Below are positions 34,877 to 43,476 of a stretch of DNA of 64,000 bases, piece by piece. This DNA comes from G965276765 sp965276765. Its GTDB lineage: Bacteria; Actinomycetota; Acidimicrobiia; Acidimicrobiales; Palsa-688. Both the position numbers and the translations under genes were made by a program. Position 1 is the first letter of the stretch, and each line of letters opens with the position of its first letter. The stretch lies in contig OZ255627.1 in NCBI GenBank assembly GCA_965276765.1, positions 310,001 through 374,000 on the forward strand, read 5' to 3'. Below the pieces are notes generated by a model that saw only the letters and a program-made list of their open reading frames with translations, was not told the origin of the DNA and did no database searches.

Positions 34877-35248
34877 TCAGCATGCGAGCCGGCGCGCTTG
34901 GGGGTCGTCAGTGTGTTCGGCTATCTCGGCCAGTCCGAACAGGTCGAGCATGCGTAGGAAAGTCGGCGACGGGTTGCGTACGACGAGGTCGCGGTCTGAT
35001 GATCGAAGACGGTGGTGGGTGGCGATGAGGGCGTTGAGCCCGGTGACGTCGATGAACTCGACGGCGGTGAGGTCGACGATGACGCCGGCTTCGCTGCCCG
35101 GGAGGCGCGACGCGTCGGCGAGCGTGGCGAGCAGGGGCGGGGTGGTGGCCAGGTCTATTTCGCCGGTGAGGGCAACGGTCGCCCACGGTGACGGCCCGGT
35201 GTGCGCGGTTTCGGTCTCGCCAATCCCGGGTTGTTCGTGGAGGCTCAT
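34877..35248 (-). CDS. STAS-domain anti-anti-sigma factor-like protein
   Basis: The 123-residue protein is a single STAS domain: VALTGEIDLATTPPLLATLAD, then VIVDLTAVEFIDVTGLNALI. In SpoIIAA/RsbV proteins this position is DSSG, with the second Ser phosphorylated by the anti-sigma kinase. Here it reads DVTG, so Thr takes the phospho-acceptor place. This is the usual off-switch for a partner-switching sigma pathway. No anti-sigma kinase is near, so the partner must lie elsewhere. The ATG at 35248 is supported by position and domain start. Confidence 0.85.
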   Translation of the reverse strand: MSLHEQPGIGETETAHTGPSPWATVALTGEIDLATTPPLLATLADASRLPGSEAGVIVDLTAVEFIDVTGLNALIATHHRLRSSDRDLVVRNPSPTFLRMLDLFGLAEIAEHTDDPQARRLAC

Positions 35249-35560
35249 GACTGCTCTCTCGGACAATTTCGACGGATGGGCGTCGCCGAGGGTCCGGAGC
35301 AACGGGTTGCGTCGCCGAAAGTAGCAGTCGACGGTCCTGTTGACCACACGCGTCCGGGCGGGCGGCGGGGAGTAAGGGAAGGCGAAGGGGGGCCGGCCGA
35401 GCAGTGGGTAGGATCTGAGCGTCCGGTTGGTGGTCGGCCGGATGCGCTTAGACCCGGTCCTCGTTGAGCGTCTCGTGTAGCAAAGGAGACGGTCCGATGA
35501 CGTCACAAAGCGGCATCCACCGGTGCCGGCCGGCGTGTCACGTCGGGAAGGGTCCGGGCC
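35249..35560. promoter_or_regulatory. Divergent intergenic region with possible leader peptide
   Basis: This 312-bp region separates the STAS gene from the first GAF-ANTAR gene and should carry both promoters. At 35497 an ATG preceded by AAAGGAGA opens a 24-codon frame ending at 35571. It overlaps the GTG start of the GAF-ANTAR gene by 11 bases in another frame. This ribosome-binding site is stronger than any before the GTG. The small frame may be a leader peptide that couples translation, or the sign of a frameshift in the true N-terminus. Confidence 0.4.
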
Positions 35561-36295
35561 GTGGCCGCTGACCGGCGTCTTCGCATCCTGGCGCTCCTGG
35601 TGAGCGGAGAGGACCGGGGCGGGGAGAGCCGCCGGTTGTGCGAGGTGTCCGCCGAGGTGACCGGGATGAGCGGAGCGGGAATCATGCTCCTCGACGCGGC
35701 CGGACCGCAAGGCTCGCTGTGCACTACCAATGATGTCTCGGAGCTGATCGAGGACTTGCAGTACACCCTCGGCGAGGGTCCCTGCGTGGACGCCCACCGC
35801 CACGGCGGGGTCACCCTGGAACCCGATCTGGCCGATCCGGCCCTGGGCCGCTGGCCTGCGTTCACCCCGCCCGCGCTCGGCGCGGGGGCGATGGCGGTCT
35901 TCGGGTTCCCGGTTCGGGTCGGCGCGGCCCGCCTGGGTGCGCTCAACTTGTACCGGGACAGGGCGGGGCCGCTCAGCGACGACCAGCACGCTGATGCGCT
36001 GGTCATGGCCGACGTCGCCGCCCGGGCCATCCTGGCCATGCAAGGCGGCGCCCCGCCCGGCGCGGTCGCCGCCGAGCTCGAGACCGAAGCCGACTTTCAC
36101 TTCGTTGTCCACCAGGCCGCCGGCATGGTCTCGGTCCAACTGAACGTCAATGTCGCCGACGCCCTCGTCAGCCTGCGAGCCCACGCCTTCGGCACGGGTC
36201 GTCTCATCAGCGACATCGCCGAGGCGGTCGTCGCCCGACGGTTGCGTTTCGACGGCCCCGACGGCCCGCACATTGTCGCGGGCCGACCAGCGTAA
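35561..36295 (+). CDS. GAF-ANTAR regulator
   Basis: Residues 5-160 form a GAF sensory domain (GIMLLD, then LGEGPCVDAHRHG, GFPVRVGAARLGALNLY). Residues 180-235 are an ANTAR RNA-binding domain (HQAAGMVSVQLNVNVADALV, then AFGTGRLISDIAEAVV). ANTAR proteins bind paired hexanucleotide hairpins in nascent RNA and prevent termination. The start is a GTG at 35561 with a weak ribosome-binding site. It is followed after 87 bp by a second gene of the same architecture. Confidence 0.85.
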   Translation: MAADRRLRILALLVSGEDRGGESRRLCEVSAEVTGMSGAGIMLLDAAGPQGSLCTTNDVSELIEDLQYTLGEGPCVDAHRHGGVTLEPDLADPALGRWPAFTPPALGAGAMAVFGFPVRVGAARLGALNLYRDRAGPLSDDQHADALVMADVAARAILAMQGGAPPGAVAAELETEADFHFVVHQAAGMVSVQLNVNVADALVSLRAHAFGTGRLISDIAEAVVARRLRFDGPDGPHIVAGRPA

Positions 36296-36382
36296 TGAGA
36301 TACTGGTAGCCAGACGGTTTCTGACCGGCCGCCCAGGGCTCCTGGACGGCTCGAGCTTCTCACCTCACGGGATGGTGTTGTG

Positions 36383-37114
36383 ATGCCTAACCAGACACTC
36401 CTAGTTCGCACGCTCGTCGAACTGTCCAACAGCCTCGTCGACGACTTCGACGTCGTCGACCTGCTCACCTTGCTCTCCGACCGTTGCGTCGAGACCCTCG
36501 ACGTCGCCTCTGCCGGTGTCATGCTGGCCACCCCGGCCGGGACCCTCCAGGTGGTGGCGTCGTCAAGTGACGCCATGCGCACCCTCGAGCTGTTCCAGTT
36601 GCAATCCGATCAGGGGCCCTGCGTCGACTGCTACCGCGCCGGGCAACCGGTCGTCAACGTCAACCTGGCCGGCCAGAATGGACGCTGGGCCGCCTTCACT
36701 CCCCACGCCATCGCCGCGGGATTCCACTCCACGCACTCCCTCCCTCTGCGGCTGAGGGGCCGGACCATTGGGGCGCTCAACATGTTCCGCACCGACAACG
36801 GATCCCTGACCGAAGAGGATGTGCTCGCCGCCCAGGCCCTCGCCGATGTGGCCACCATCGCCATCGTGCAACACCAGGCCGCCGTCGACGCCCAAAAACT
36901 CAACGAGCAGCTCAACCAGGCGCTCAACAGCCGCATCATCATCGAGCAGGCCAAGGGCAAGATCGCCGAGGCCGCCAACCTCGACATGGACATGGCCTTC
37001 CAGCGTCTCCGCAACCACGCTCGCAACCACAACCTTCGCCTCACCGCCCTCGCCCAGAGCATCGCCGAGGGCAGCACCCCACCCGAAACACTCGACGCCC
37101 ACCAACCCCACTAA
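36383..37114 (+). CDS. GAF-ANTAR regulator (second copy)
   Basis: The 243-residue protein has a GAF domain (about 10-165, with AGVMLATPAGTLQVVASS and SDQGPCVDCYRAG) and an ANTAR domain (about 185-235, SRIIIEQAKGKIAEAANLDM). It is a diverged relative of the gene just upstream; the ANTAR AKG motif is better conserved here. Both share the QGPCVDC/EGPCVDA segment, whose Cys could be a redox or ligand site. They could act together as a tandem pair. The signal and target RNAs are unknown. Confidence 0.88.
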   Translation: MPNQTLLVRTLVELSNSLVDDFDVVDLLTLLSDRCVETLDVASAGVMLATPAGTLQVVASSSDAMRTLELFQLQSDQGPCVDCYRAGQPVVNVNLAGQNGRWAAFTPHAIAAGFHSTHSLPLRLRGRTIGALNMFRTDNGSLTEEDVLAAQALADVATIAIVQHQAAVDAQKLNEQLNQALNSRIIIEQAKGKIAEAANLDMDMAFQRLRNHARNHNLRLTALAQSIAEGSTPPETLDAHQPH

Positions 37115-37795
37115 GCCCAGGCGAGGGTGGATATGAGCGACCCATGCGGTCGGGACCCGGGAGTCGGCGTCGGTGGTCGCTAGCCAGATGTCGTCGGGCT
37201 CGAGTTCATCGCAGTCGCGCAGCAGCGCCTGAACCCCGTTCCTGCGGGCGGCACCGACTTTGCGAGACCGTCTCGACCACCAGGGTCAGGTCGAAGTCTG
37301 GGGTGTGCGGAGCCGTGCCGAGGGGTTACAATGAATTCCGTCGGGCGGACCAAACCTGTTGTCCACCGACGATGTGATCCGGGTAGATGCAGTACCGGTA
37401 TCGTCGCTCCAGCCCCTTGGTGACGCTTAGAGCCCAAGGAGAGCTGATGATCGTGACAGCCGTCCGCCTAGGTGATTTAGGCATCTTCGGTGCCCAAACG
37501 TCTGCCAGCGGCGACTGACAAACCGTCACGCTCGACGGTGAATTGGCCGGTACGCCCCGGAGCGGTCCCTGTTTCCCCCGGGGTTCGCCTGCTGTTCGTG
37601 CCCAGCCTATGCGGGTGACGGACGCGTCTCTGGCCTGCGACGAACGAGAGTTCCGACAGGAGAAACGACGGCAGGTGCGGCACTGGGGCTCGATCTGCCC
37701 AGATGGCGGCGGCTCGTCTCGGGCTGCGAGCGCAGCGCAAGGCCCCGTCCATCTCCGACCGCCAACACCAACCCCAGCGCGAGGACACGAGGCGC
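37115..37795. other. Intergenic region without recognisable gene
   Basis: This 681-bp gap separates the second GAF-ANTAR gene from the PRC-barrel gene. Short frames on both strands, such as 37384-37518 on the plus strand, are not convincingly protein-like. I see no tRNA and no strong inverted repeat. The last 100 bp should hold the promoter of the PRC-barrel operon. Confidence 0.55.
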
Positions 37796-38521
37796 ATGAC
37801 TATTACCGACCCACAATCTTTGGCTGGCCTATCGGTCCTCGGCCCCTATGGGGTCCGGCTCGGCCGGGTTCATCAGGCCTACGTGAACGTCCACACCGCC
37901 CTTCCCGAGTGGGTGGCGGTCAGCACCGGTCCTCCTGACGGTCAGATCCGCCTGATGCCGTTGGCCGAGGCGGATCATGATCGCGACGCTTTGCATGTCC
38001 CCTACGACCTGGCGCAGCTCACCTCGGCGCCGATAGCGCGACCGGCGAAGGAGCTTTCAGCCGAGGACCAACGGCGCCTCTACCCCCATTACGGGCTGCA
38101 GGCCGGGCCGGCCGTCCCGCCGCCCGACGCCGGCGACCAAGACCGCTCCGCCCAGGCCGGCCCCGACGATGCCGCGACCCGCTCCGAGGAGCGGCTTCAG
38201 GTCTCTCACGAAGAGGTCCGCGTCGAGCGAGACCCGATCGGGGACGCCGGCTGGGACCACGATCCGACCAGTCCGGGACTCACCCAGGAGCACCACGAGG
38301 TCGTCTTACACGGGGAGCGCCCCGTGATCGGCAAACAGGTCGTGCCCCTCGAACAGATCTGGATGGTCAGCGAGGTCGCCGGCGAGGACCAGACGGTCAG
38401 CGAGGACCTCGGCAAGGAAAGGATCGCCTACGAGACCACCAACCCTGAAGCCGGCCACCGCCCGCCCGGCCGGGGCCGCCAGGACCCCCGCCCGCCACAC
38501 CCACAGGAGGACGTCGCATGA
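37796..38521 (+). CDS. PRC-barrel and DUF2382 domain protein
   Basis: Residues 1-100 fit a PRC-barrel domain (LAGLSVLGPYGVRLGRVHQAY, then RLMPLAEADHDRDALHVPYD). A charged linker follows. Residues 135-215 fit DUF2382, with ERLQVSHEEVRVER at its start and GERPVIGKQVVPLEQIWM toward its end. PRC-barrel plus DUF2382 proteins are widespread stress-associated proteins of unknown mechanism. The gene ends in an ATGA overlap with the next gene, so the two are coupled. Confidence 0.85.
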   Translation: MTITDPQSLAGLSVLGPYGVRLGRVHQAYVNVHTALPEWVAVSTGPPDGQIRLMPLAEADHDRDALHVPYDLAQLTSAPIARPAKELSAEDQRRLYPHYGLQAGPAVPPPDAGDQDRSAQAGPDDAATRSEERLQVSHEEVRVERDPIGDAGWDHDPTSPGLTQEHHEVVLHGERPVIGKQVVPLEQIWMVSEVAGEDQTVSEDLGKERIAYETTNPEAGHRPPGRGRQDPRPPHPQEDVA

Positions 38522-38946
38522 TCATCATCGGACTGGTGCTTCTTGTCGTCGCCGTCATCTTCGGTGTCGACCTGATCTTCACCAACAGCCACCACATTGC
38601 GAGCCCGGCCATCTTCGGCCAGAGCCTGGGCTTCACCAACGAAGCCACCCTGTTTGTCGTCGGGGTCATCACCGGGGCGGTCCTTCTCCTCGGAATCGTC
38701 CTGCTCCTCTCCGGCATGCGCCATAAAGGCGCCAAGGCCATTCGGCGCCACCACGAAGACAAAGCCGCCAAGAACACCCGCAGCGAACGCGACCGCTTGG
38801 CATCGGACAACGAGCACTTGCGCGGCGAACTCGCCCAACAACACAGCAACCAGGAGGCCGCCCCAACTTCCAGCGGCGCAGCCACCGACGAGCCCGCAGA
38901 TCCGCCGAGCGCGACCGGGGCCAGCGGCGGCTCTCGCCGGGCCTGA
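38518..38946 (+). CDS. Two-helix membrane protein, LapA-like
   Basis: The 142-residue protein opens with a hydrophobic helix (residues 1-22), has a second helix at about 44-66, and then a charged helical tail that may form a coiled coil, ending in a low-complexity acidic stretch. The layout recalls the LapA/DUF1049 group. No catalytic motif is visible. Its ATG overlaps the stop of the PRC-barrel gene. Confidence 0.7.
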   Translation: MIIIGLVLLVVAVIFGVDLIFTNSHHIASPAIFGQSLGFTNEATLFVVGVITGAVLLLGIVLLLSGMRHKGAKAIRRHHEDKAAKNTRSERDRLASDNEHLRGELAQQHSNQEAAPTSSGAATDEPADPPSATGASGGSRRA

Positions 38947-38995
38947 CCCGCTCTTTCATGGCATGCCAACAACGAGACGGAGGGACCAGACCACG

Positions 38996-39349
38996 ATGCC
39001 AATCACCGAACCCACGGACCTGACCGGCGCTCCAGTAATCGGCCGCGGGCCGCCCGACCGGGTCGAAGACACCTACCTCGGCCGGGTCAAGGCGATCTAC
39101 TTCGACGAGACCGGCCGCGCGGAGTGGGCCGGAATCACCTCCGGGGCGTCCGGAGCGCATGTGTGGGTGGTTCCATTGGCGGGCTCCGAACACGACAGGT
39201 GCGGGCTGCGGGTGCCATATGGCAAGGCGCAACTTCAACACGCTCCCCACCACGATCCCGGCCCCATTCTGTCCCCTGACGACAAGGCTGACCTCTCCGG
39301 CTACTACGCGAGGCCCCACCTGGCGGACTACTACCGCCCGAAACGTTGA
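38996..39349 (+). CDS. PRC-barrel domain protein
   Basis: The 117-residue protein is a single PRC-barrel domain (VEDTYLGRVKAIYFDETGRA, then AHVWVVPLAGSEH), followed by a short Tyr-rich end. It is similar in layout to the N-terminal half of the upstream PRC-DUF2382 protein. A purine-rich sequence (GACGGAGGGACC) lies in front of the ATG. The function is unknown. Confidence 0.8.
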   Translation: MPITEPTDLTGAPVIGRGPPDRVEDTYLGRVKAIYFDETGRAEWAGITSGASGAHVWVVPLAGSEHDRCGLRVPYGKAQLQHAPHHDPGPILSPDDKADLSGYYARPHLADYYRPKR

Positions 39350-39414
39350 TCGTCTCGCCGTCGACAGCTGGGCCGCGGCCCGACGAAACCGACCGGTCCC
39401 CGACGCTTGGAAGC

Positions 39415-39609
39415 ATGGACCGCCGGGCGAGGAAAGCCCGCTGGCTCGTTATCGCGTTCTTCCCGGGCGTGGCCAGCCTGGTCGGGGCCGGCTTCGCCCC
39501 GATCAGCGCCGGAATGCTTCTCCCTCCCGTCGTGCTCCTAGTACTCCAACGCTTCACACCGGCGGGGATACCGGTGGGACGGTCCGCTACCCGAGTGGGG
39601 GGCCGGTGA
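39415..39609 (+). CDS. Possible small membrane protein
   Basis: A 64-residue frame encodes a basic N-terminus (MDRRARKARW) and a hydrophobic region of about 35 residues, enough for one or two membrane helices. A weak purine-rich site (GGAAG) precedes the ATG. The frame continues upstream to a start overlapping the preceding stop. No family is recognisable. Confidence 0.35.
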   Translation: MDRRARKARWLVIAFFPGVASLVGAGFAPISAGMLLPPVVLLVLQRFTPAGIPVGRSATRVGGR

Positions 39610-39638
39610 CGGCCCCCCGGTCCCTCGAAGGAGAGCCG

Positions 39639-40640
39639 ATGGCTCTATCCCGCCATGATCATGACGTCTTGGCTCACATCGAAAACGACATGTCGACCAC
39701 CGCCCCGAGACTGGCCCGTCGCCTCGCCTCGGGACGGCACCGCTCCGTTCGAGGCGTCGCGGCCCAAGCCCTGACAATCGCCGGTTGGACGCTGGCGGTG
39801 GCCGGCCTCATCCTCCTGTTCTGTTTCCCGGGGGTGCCCGCCCTGGTCGGGGTGAGCTTCGCGCTCATGGCCGTCGGCCTGCTGACCGCTACCCGAGTGA
39901 GCATCCTCGAGCACGTCAGCGACGAGTTCAAGCTGCGACCGACCGTCGGGAAGGACGCCAACGGCCCGTCGGGTGCCCCCCGGGAGGCGTTCGATGACAA
40001 CCACCCGATCGCTTCAGGCGGTCAGGGATCCGAGCTGCGCCGCCCCGGTTCGGGCCTTGTCGGAGCCGACCGCGCCGCTGGCGCCGTCGGGAGTGTCTTG
40101 GCGCGCAGGTCGTCGACGCTCCGCCAAGCTGGCGTCGGCCCATATGGCGGCGCGGTGCGCGATCGAACGCAGCGCCGGGCACCTCGACGCCGTCTACCTC
40201 CTCGCCTACCTCTATACAGGAAACCGGGTTACCGCCGACGGAGCCATCGTCGACGCCGTCGCCTGCCTGTTGCACAATCCCGCCGCCCCGACCGCCGGGC
40301 CGGTGTGGGTGTGGCGTATCCTCGCCGACCGCATCCACGCCCAGCTGAGGGTCAAGCCCGACTGCCCGGGAAGCCTGACCGGGCCGATATCGCCGTCGTC
40401 GATCGAGCGGGAATGCATTGCGCTGGTTGGCGCCGGGCGCCCCGTTCGGGATGTCGCTGCGCTGCTCGGTATGTCGACCGCCCAGGCGCAGCGCAACATC
40501 AACCGTGGCCTCCGGGACATGAGAGAAGGACCGCCGGGCGATCACCTCGCGGGCCTCGCCAGGACCCTCGTCGATGCGCTCGCAAGCCGGCCCACGCTCA
40601 GGCTCGTGGCCGAACCCCCACTCCCAGATCACGGTCTTGA
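39639..40640 (+). CDS. DUF3040 membrane protein with out-of-frame extension
   Basis: The first 120 residues are a DUF3040 protein: MALSRHDHDVLAHIENDM, a charged helix, then two hydrophobic helices (about 45-62 and 66-84). A good ribosome-binding site (AAGGAGAG) precedes the ATG. After about residue 120 the reading frame stays open for 210 more codons but becomes Arg/Pro-rich. It runs across a sigma-like gene in another frame. The normal DUF3040 stop seems to have been lost, or the frame is only accidentally open. The first third is well supported. Confidence 0.65.
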   Translation: MALSRHDHDVLAHIENDMSTTAPRLARRLASGRHRSVRGVAAQALTIAGWTLAVAGLILLFCFPGVPALVGVSFALMAVGLLTATRVSILEHVSDEFKLRPTVGKDANGPSGAPREAFDDNHPIASGGQGSELRRPGSGLVGADRAAGAVGSVLARRSSTLRQAGVGPYGGAVRDRTQRRAPRRRLPPRLPLYRKPGYRRRSHRRRRRLPVAQSRRPDRRAGVGVAYPRRPHPRPAEGQARLPGKPDRADIAVVDRAGMHCAGWRRAPRSGCRCAARYVDRPGAAQHQPWPPGHERRTAGRSPRGPRQDPRRCARKPAHAQARGRTPTPRSRS

Positions 40641-40662
40641 GACCCGGGCCGCCGGCGGGTAG
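39994..40662 (+). CDS. Sigma-70 region-4-like DNA-binding protein
   Basis: The C-terminal part contains SIERECIALVGAGRPVRDVAA followed by LLGMSTAQAQRNINRGLRDM, a helix-turn-helix in the style of sigma region 4. The region before it (ARCAIERSAGHLDAVYLLAYLYTGN) resembles a diverged region 2. The 222-residue protein is probably an ECF-like sigma factor or remnant. It overlaps the DUF3040 frame by over 600 bases in a different frame, and the amino-acid composition favours this frame as the real gene. The start is uncertain (39973 or 39994). Confidence 0.55.
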   Translation: MTTTRSLQAVRDPSCAAPVRALSEPTAPLAPSGVSWRAGRRRSAKLASAHMAARCAIERSAGHLDAVYLLAYLYTGNRVTADGAIVDAVACLLHNPAAPTAGPVWVWRILADRIHAQLRVKPDCPGSLTGPISPSSIERECIALVGAGRPVRDVAALLGMSTAQAQRNINRGLRDMREGPPGDHLAGLARTLVDALASRPTLRLVAEPPLPDHGLETRAAGG

Positions 40663-40724
40663 ACGAACGAGGAAGCAACCAATACCTCCCACCGAAGATC
40701 GACACCGTAACCAAGGAGGGCCAC

Positions 40725-41027
40725 ATGGCCAAGACCACCACCAAAACGAAGGCAACCAAGAACCGGCCGCCGGCGCCGCCCAAGGTGTCCAAAAAGAAGT
40801 CGGCCGCGACGGGGACACCACCCGCTGCGAGCATCGTCGCCGCCCAAAAACTCCTCCGAAGCGTCGACCGCAGAGAAACAAACCTGCGAGCCGCCTTGAA
40901 GCGACAGAAGACAATCCTCAAGCAGGTCGAGAAGACCGCCTCCGGGCAACGGGGCCGGTTGAAGACCATGAAAGCGGACCTCGACCGCGTCGCCAAACAA
41001 CGCAAGGCCGTCTCCGACAAGCTCTGA
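40725..41027 (+). CDS. Small basic coiled-coil protein
   Basis: The 100-residue protein has a Lys/Thr/Pro-rich N-terminus (MAKTTTKTKATKN) and a C-terminal helix from about residue 38 with regular charged heptads, likely a coiled coil. A strong ribosome-binding site (AAGGAGGG) stands seven bases before the ATG, so I regard the gene as real. A nucleoid-associated or histone-like role is possible, given the basic tail, but is only a guess. Confidence 0.65.
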   Translation: MAKTTTKTKATKNRPPAPPKVSKKKSAATGTPPAASIVAAQKLLRSVDRRETNLRAALKRQKTILKQVEKTASGQRGRLKTMKADLDRVAKQRKAVSDKL

Positions 41028-41120
41028 ATCACGTCCCGAGCCACGCCCGCCCACCACCGGTACCAACAACGGGCGCCCGGCCGGTTCCCAGTTGTTCGTC
41101 CGCTCGGTGTCGGCGCTGGA

Positions 41121-41315
41121 ATGTTCGGCGGTGCCGGCCTGCTGGGCGTCCTCGCGCTCGCCGCGCTGGTTGCGGCCGCCATCGCCGTGCTCCTCGATCT
41201 TCGGGTCTGGTCAAGGCGGCCACGGACCGCGGCGGCGCCGGCGGGTTCGGTAAGGCCACGGGAACCTGGCCTGGCAAGGACGGCCAGGACCGGCCGTTGC
41301 TGCGAGCGTCGCTGA
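41121..41315 (+). CDS. Possible small single-helix membrane protein
   Basis: The 64-codon frame encodes a hydrophobic helix (about residues 5-26) followed by Arg/Ala-rich sequence. It lies between the basic coiled-coil gene and the YihY gene on the same strand. Its ribosome-binding site is weak, and the later half is not protein-like. I include it at low confidence. Confidence 0.25.
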   Translation: MFGGAGLLGVLALAALVAAAIAVLLDLRVWSRRPRTAAAPAGSVRPREPGLARTARTGRCCERR

Positions 41316-41371
41316 TTCACGGGGAAGGCGACCGGGCGACCCCAACATCCAACCATGAGAGACGAGCAGAC

Positions 41372-42370
41372 ATGACGAGTTCAACCGAAGTCGACACCGC
41401 CGGGGAGAAGAGCTCTGGGCGCCGGCCCGAGGGGCCACCGCACGCCCGCAAGGGGTCGGCGGCGCAGACGTTCAAGCGGACGCTGACGGAGTTCAAAGAG
41501 GACAATCTGACCGACCGGGCGGCCGCCCTGACCTACTACGCCGTCCTTTCGATCTTCCCTGCCCTGATCGCGTTGGTGGCGGTCGTCGGGCTGGTCGGCG
41601 ACCCCCACACTGTCACCAAGGAGCTGACCAAGCTGGTCAGTTCCTTTGGCCCGGCGTCGGCGGCGAAGACGTTCAAGGCTCCGATCGAAGCCCTGACCAA
41701 GAGCAGTAGCACCGCCGGCATCCTGTTGATCGTCGGGATCATCTCGGCGCTGTCGACGGCCTCGGCGTATGTCGGGGCGTTCATGCGCGCCTCGAATGTC
41801 ATCTACGAGGTCGAGGAAGGCCGCTCGTTTCTCAAGCTGCGGCCCCTGCAGATGCTCGTGACCCTCGTCGGTGTGGTCCTCCTCGCCCTGATGTTGGTGG
41901 CCCTCGTGGTGACCGGATCGGTCGCCAAACAGGTCGGATCGTCGATTGGCGTCAGCGGCACCGCGGTGACCGTCTGGGATATCGCCAAGTGGCCGGTCAT
42001 GGCCGTGATCGTCATCTTCATGATCGCCGTGTTGTACTACGCCTCACCCAACGCCAAGCTCCGTGGCCTCAAGTCCATTATCCCCGGCAGTGTCATCGCC
42101 GTCGTCGTGTGGTTGGTGGCGTCGGCCGGCTTCGCCTTCTACGTCGCCAACTTCGGCTCCTACAACAAGACCTACGGTGCCCTTGGTGCCGTCATCGTCC
42201 TGCTTGTGTGGGTGTGGATCACCAATGTCGCCATCCTCTTGGGCGCCGAGGTCAACGCAGAGCGCGAACGCAGCCGCCAGCTCAAGGAAGGAACTCCCGG
42301 AGCCGAACGCGAGCTCCAACTCGCCGAGCGCTCGGAAACCAAAACGAAGAAGCGGGCCCGAACGGCGTGA
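41372..42370 (+). CDS. YihY/BrkB family inner membrane protein (UPF0761)
   Basis: The 332-residue protein has the family start (TEFKEDNLTDRAAALTYYAVLSIFPALIAL) and about six membrane helices. The PLQMLVTLVGVVLLALML and IKQ-like YYASPNAKLRGLKSIIPGS segments are typical. The conserved end AILLGAEVNAERERSR is present. YihY proteins are not well understood; they were once called RNase BN in error. The location in the island suggests an envelope-stress role. Confidence 0.88.
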   Translation: MTSSTEVDTAGEKSSGRRPEGPPHARKGSAAQTFKRTLTEFKEDNLTDRAAALTYYAVLSIFPALIALVAVVGLVGDPHTVTKELTKLVSSFGPASAAKTFKAPIEALTKSSSTAGILLIVGIISALSTASAYVGAFMRASNVIYEVEEGRSFLKLRPLQMLVTLVGVVLLALMLVALVVTGSVAKQVGSSIGVSGTAVTVWDIAKWPVMAVIVIFMIAVLYYASPNAKLRGLKSIIPGSVIAVVVWLVASAGFAFYVANFGSYNKTYGALGAVIVLLVWVWITNVAILLGAEVNAERERSRQLKEGTPGAERELQLAERSETKTKKRARTA

Positions 42371-42721
42371 CCCGGACGGATGGGACAACTCCGGACGCCC
42401 TCGACCAGGGCGGCGCTCGCCGTGGAGACTCTGCATCGGACGGTCGGGAGGAGCGGGCTGCTCTCCAAATCGGCCGGGACGGAACGGTCCGCCGACGGCC
42501 GCACCTCGCCCGACCCCGGCGGCGATCCAGACGGCGAAGGCGGGCTACCGGGGCTCGCACCCCACCCATCGCGCCGCGTTTCAGAACCATCACCGCGTCG
42601 CGCACGCTCAACTACGTTCGCGAGCGCCGACGCACGATGCCCGCCGTGCGCAGCGCCGGTCGCCTCGTCTCGCCCTGTCACGACGCCCGGTGCCCGAACA
42701 GCCTGAACGAGGAGGTCTTGT
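42371..42721. other. Intergenic region without recognisable gene
   Basis: This 351-bp gap lies between the YihY gene and the next membrane-protein gene. Several short open frames exist but are Arg/Pro-rich, with no matching domain. A purine-rich sequence (GAACGAGGAGG) just before 42722 is the ribosome-binding site of the following gene. Confidence 0.6.
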
Positions 42722-43195
42722 ATGCATGAGAAGCTGACGCAGCTCCGTGCCCGTTGGCGTCAACTCACTCCTCGCCGGCGGGCGACCGCCCAAGCCGGTG
42801 TGTGGTTCGCCGCCACGTACGCCGGTGTCCGCACACTGCGGTATCTGCAAGTCCACGAGGTCGTGAAGGGCGGCAGTGGGGTGCAGGTGAATGGTGAGCA
42901 GATTCATCACTACGTCTGGGGACTTGTACTGCTCGTGTTGGAAGGGGTGGGCGGCACCATGTTCGACCTGGATCGAGGGAGCCTCAAACAGGCCGCGCCC
43001 TTCGGAGCCGGACTGGCTCTCGTGCTGGAGGAGTTCGACGTCCTCCTCAACGCTGAGGAGTGGTACTGGGCACAGGCCGGTCGCCCGTGGCTCGATGCAA
43101 GCGTGTCAGTCACCGGGCTGATTGTGGCAGGCTTGGTCTCGAAGCCGCTGTGGGAGGACCAGCCGGCTCTGGACACGGAGGAGAACCGGCGATAG
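42722..43195 (+). CDS. Hypothetical membrane protein
   Basis: The 157-residue protein has a basic N-terminus (RARWRQLTPRRRATAQ), two or three hydrophobic segments (about 24-42, 62-78 and 125-140) and a conspicuous IHHYVWG motif that could bind a metal or heme. The ribosome-binding site GAGGAGG lies in front of the ATG. I do not recognise a family. The 281 bp that follow, up to the desaturase gene, show no gene. Confidence 0.6.
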   Translation: MHEKLTQLRARWRQLTPRRRATAQAGVWFAATYAGVRTLRYLQVHEVVKGGSGVQVNGEQIHHYVWGLVLLVLEGVGGTMFDLDRGSLKQAAPFGAGLALVLEEFDVLLNAEEWYWAQAGRPWLDASVSVTGLIVAGLVSKPLWEDQPALDTEENRR

Positions 43196-43476
43196 GAGCA
43201 CCCCGACGGGGCGCTCATTCCGGATCGTTGGGTTCTCGCGGTGATCGCAACGAACCAAGGTCTGCCCAGGGGCGGTTACAGCTCTCGGCCGTCCCAGCTC
43301 GGGCAGCTCGTCGGAGCTGTCGGCCCCCGGGCCGACCCCTGGTGGCCGACCAACGAGATTGGTCGTGGCGTCCGGTAGCCTTGAGTCCGGAGGAGCGAAA
43401 GACTCTTCTGCTTGCTCAAGCCCCTGGCACGCGCCCGGCCCCTTTTTCCGGGGATAGCCGTCCAGGAGGACACGAC

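Noticed and set aside
34877..36271. A 464-codon minus-strand frame extending upstream of the STAS protein
   Set aside because: Only the last 123 codons are protein-like (STAS). The rest is antisense to the GAF-ANTAR gene.
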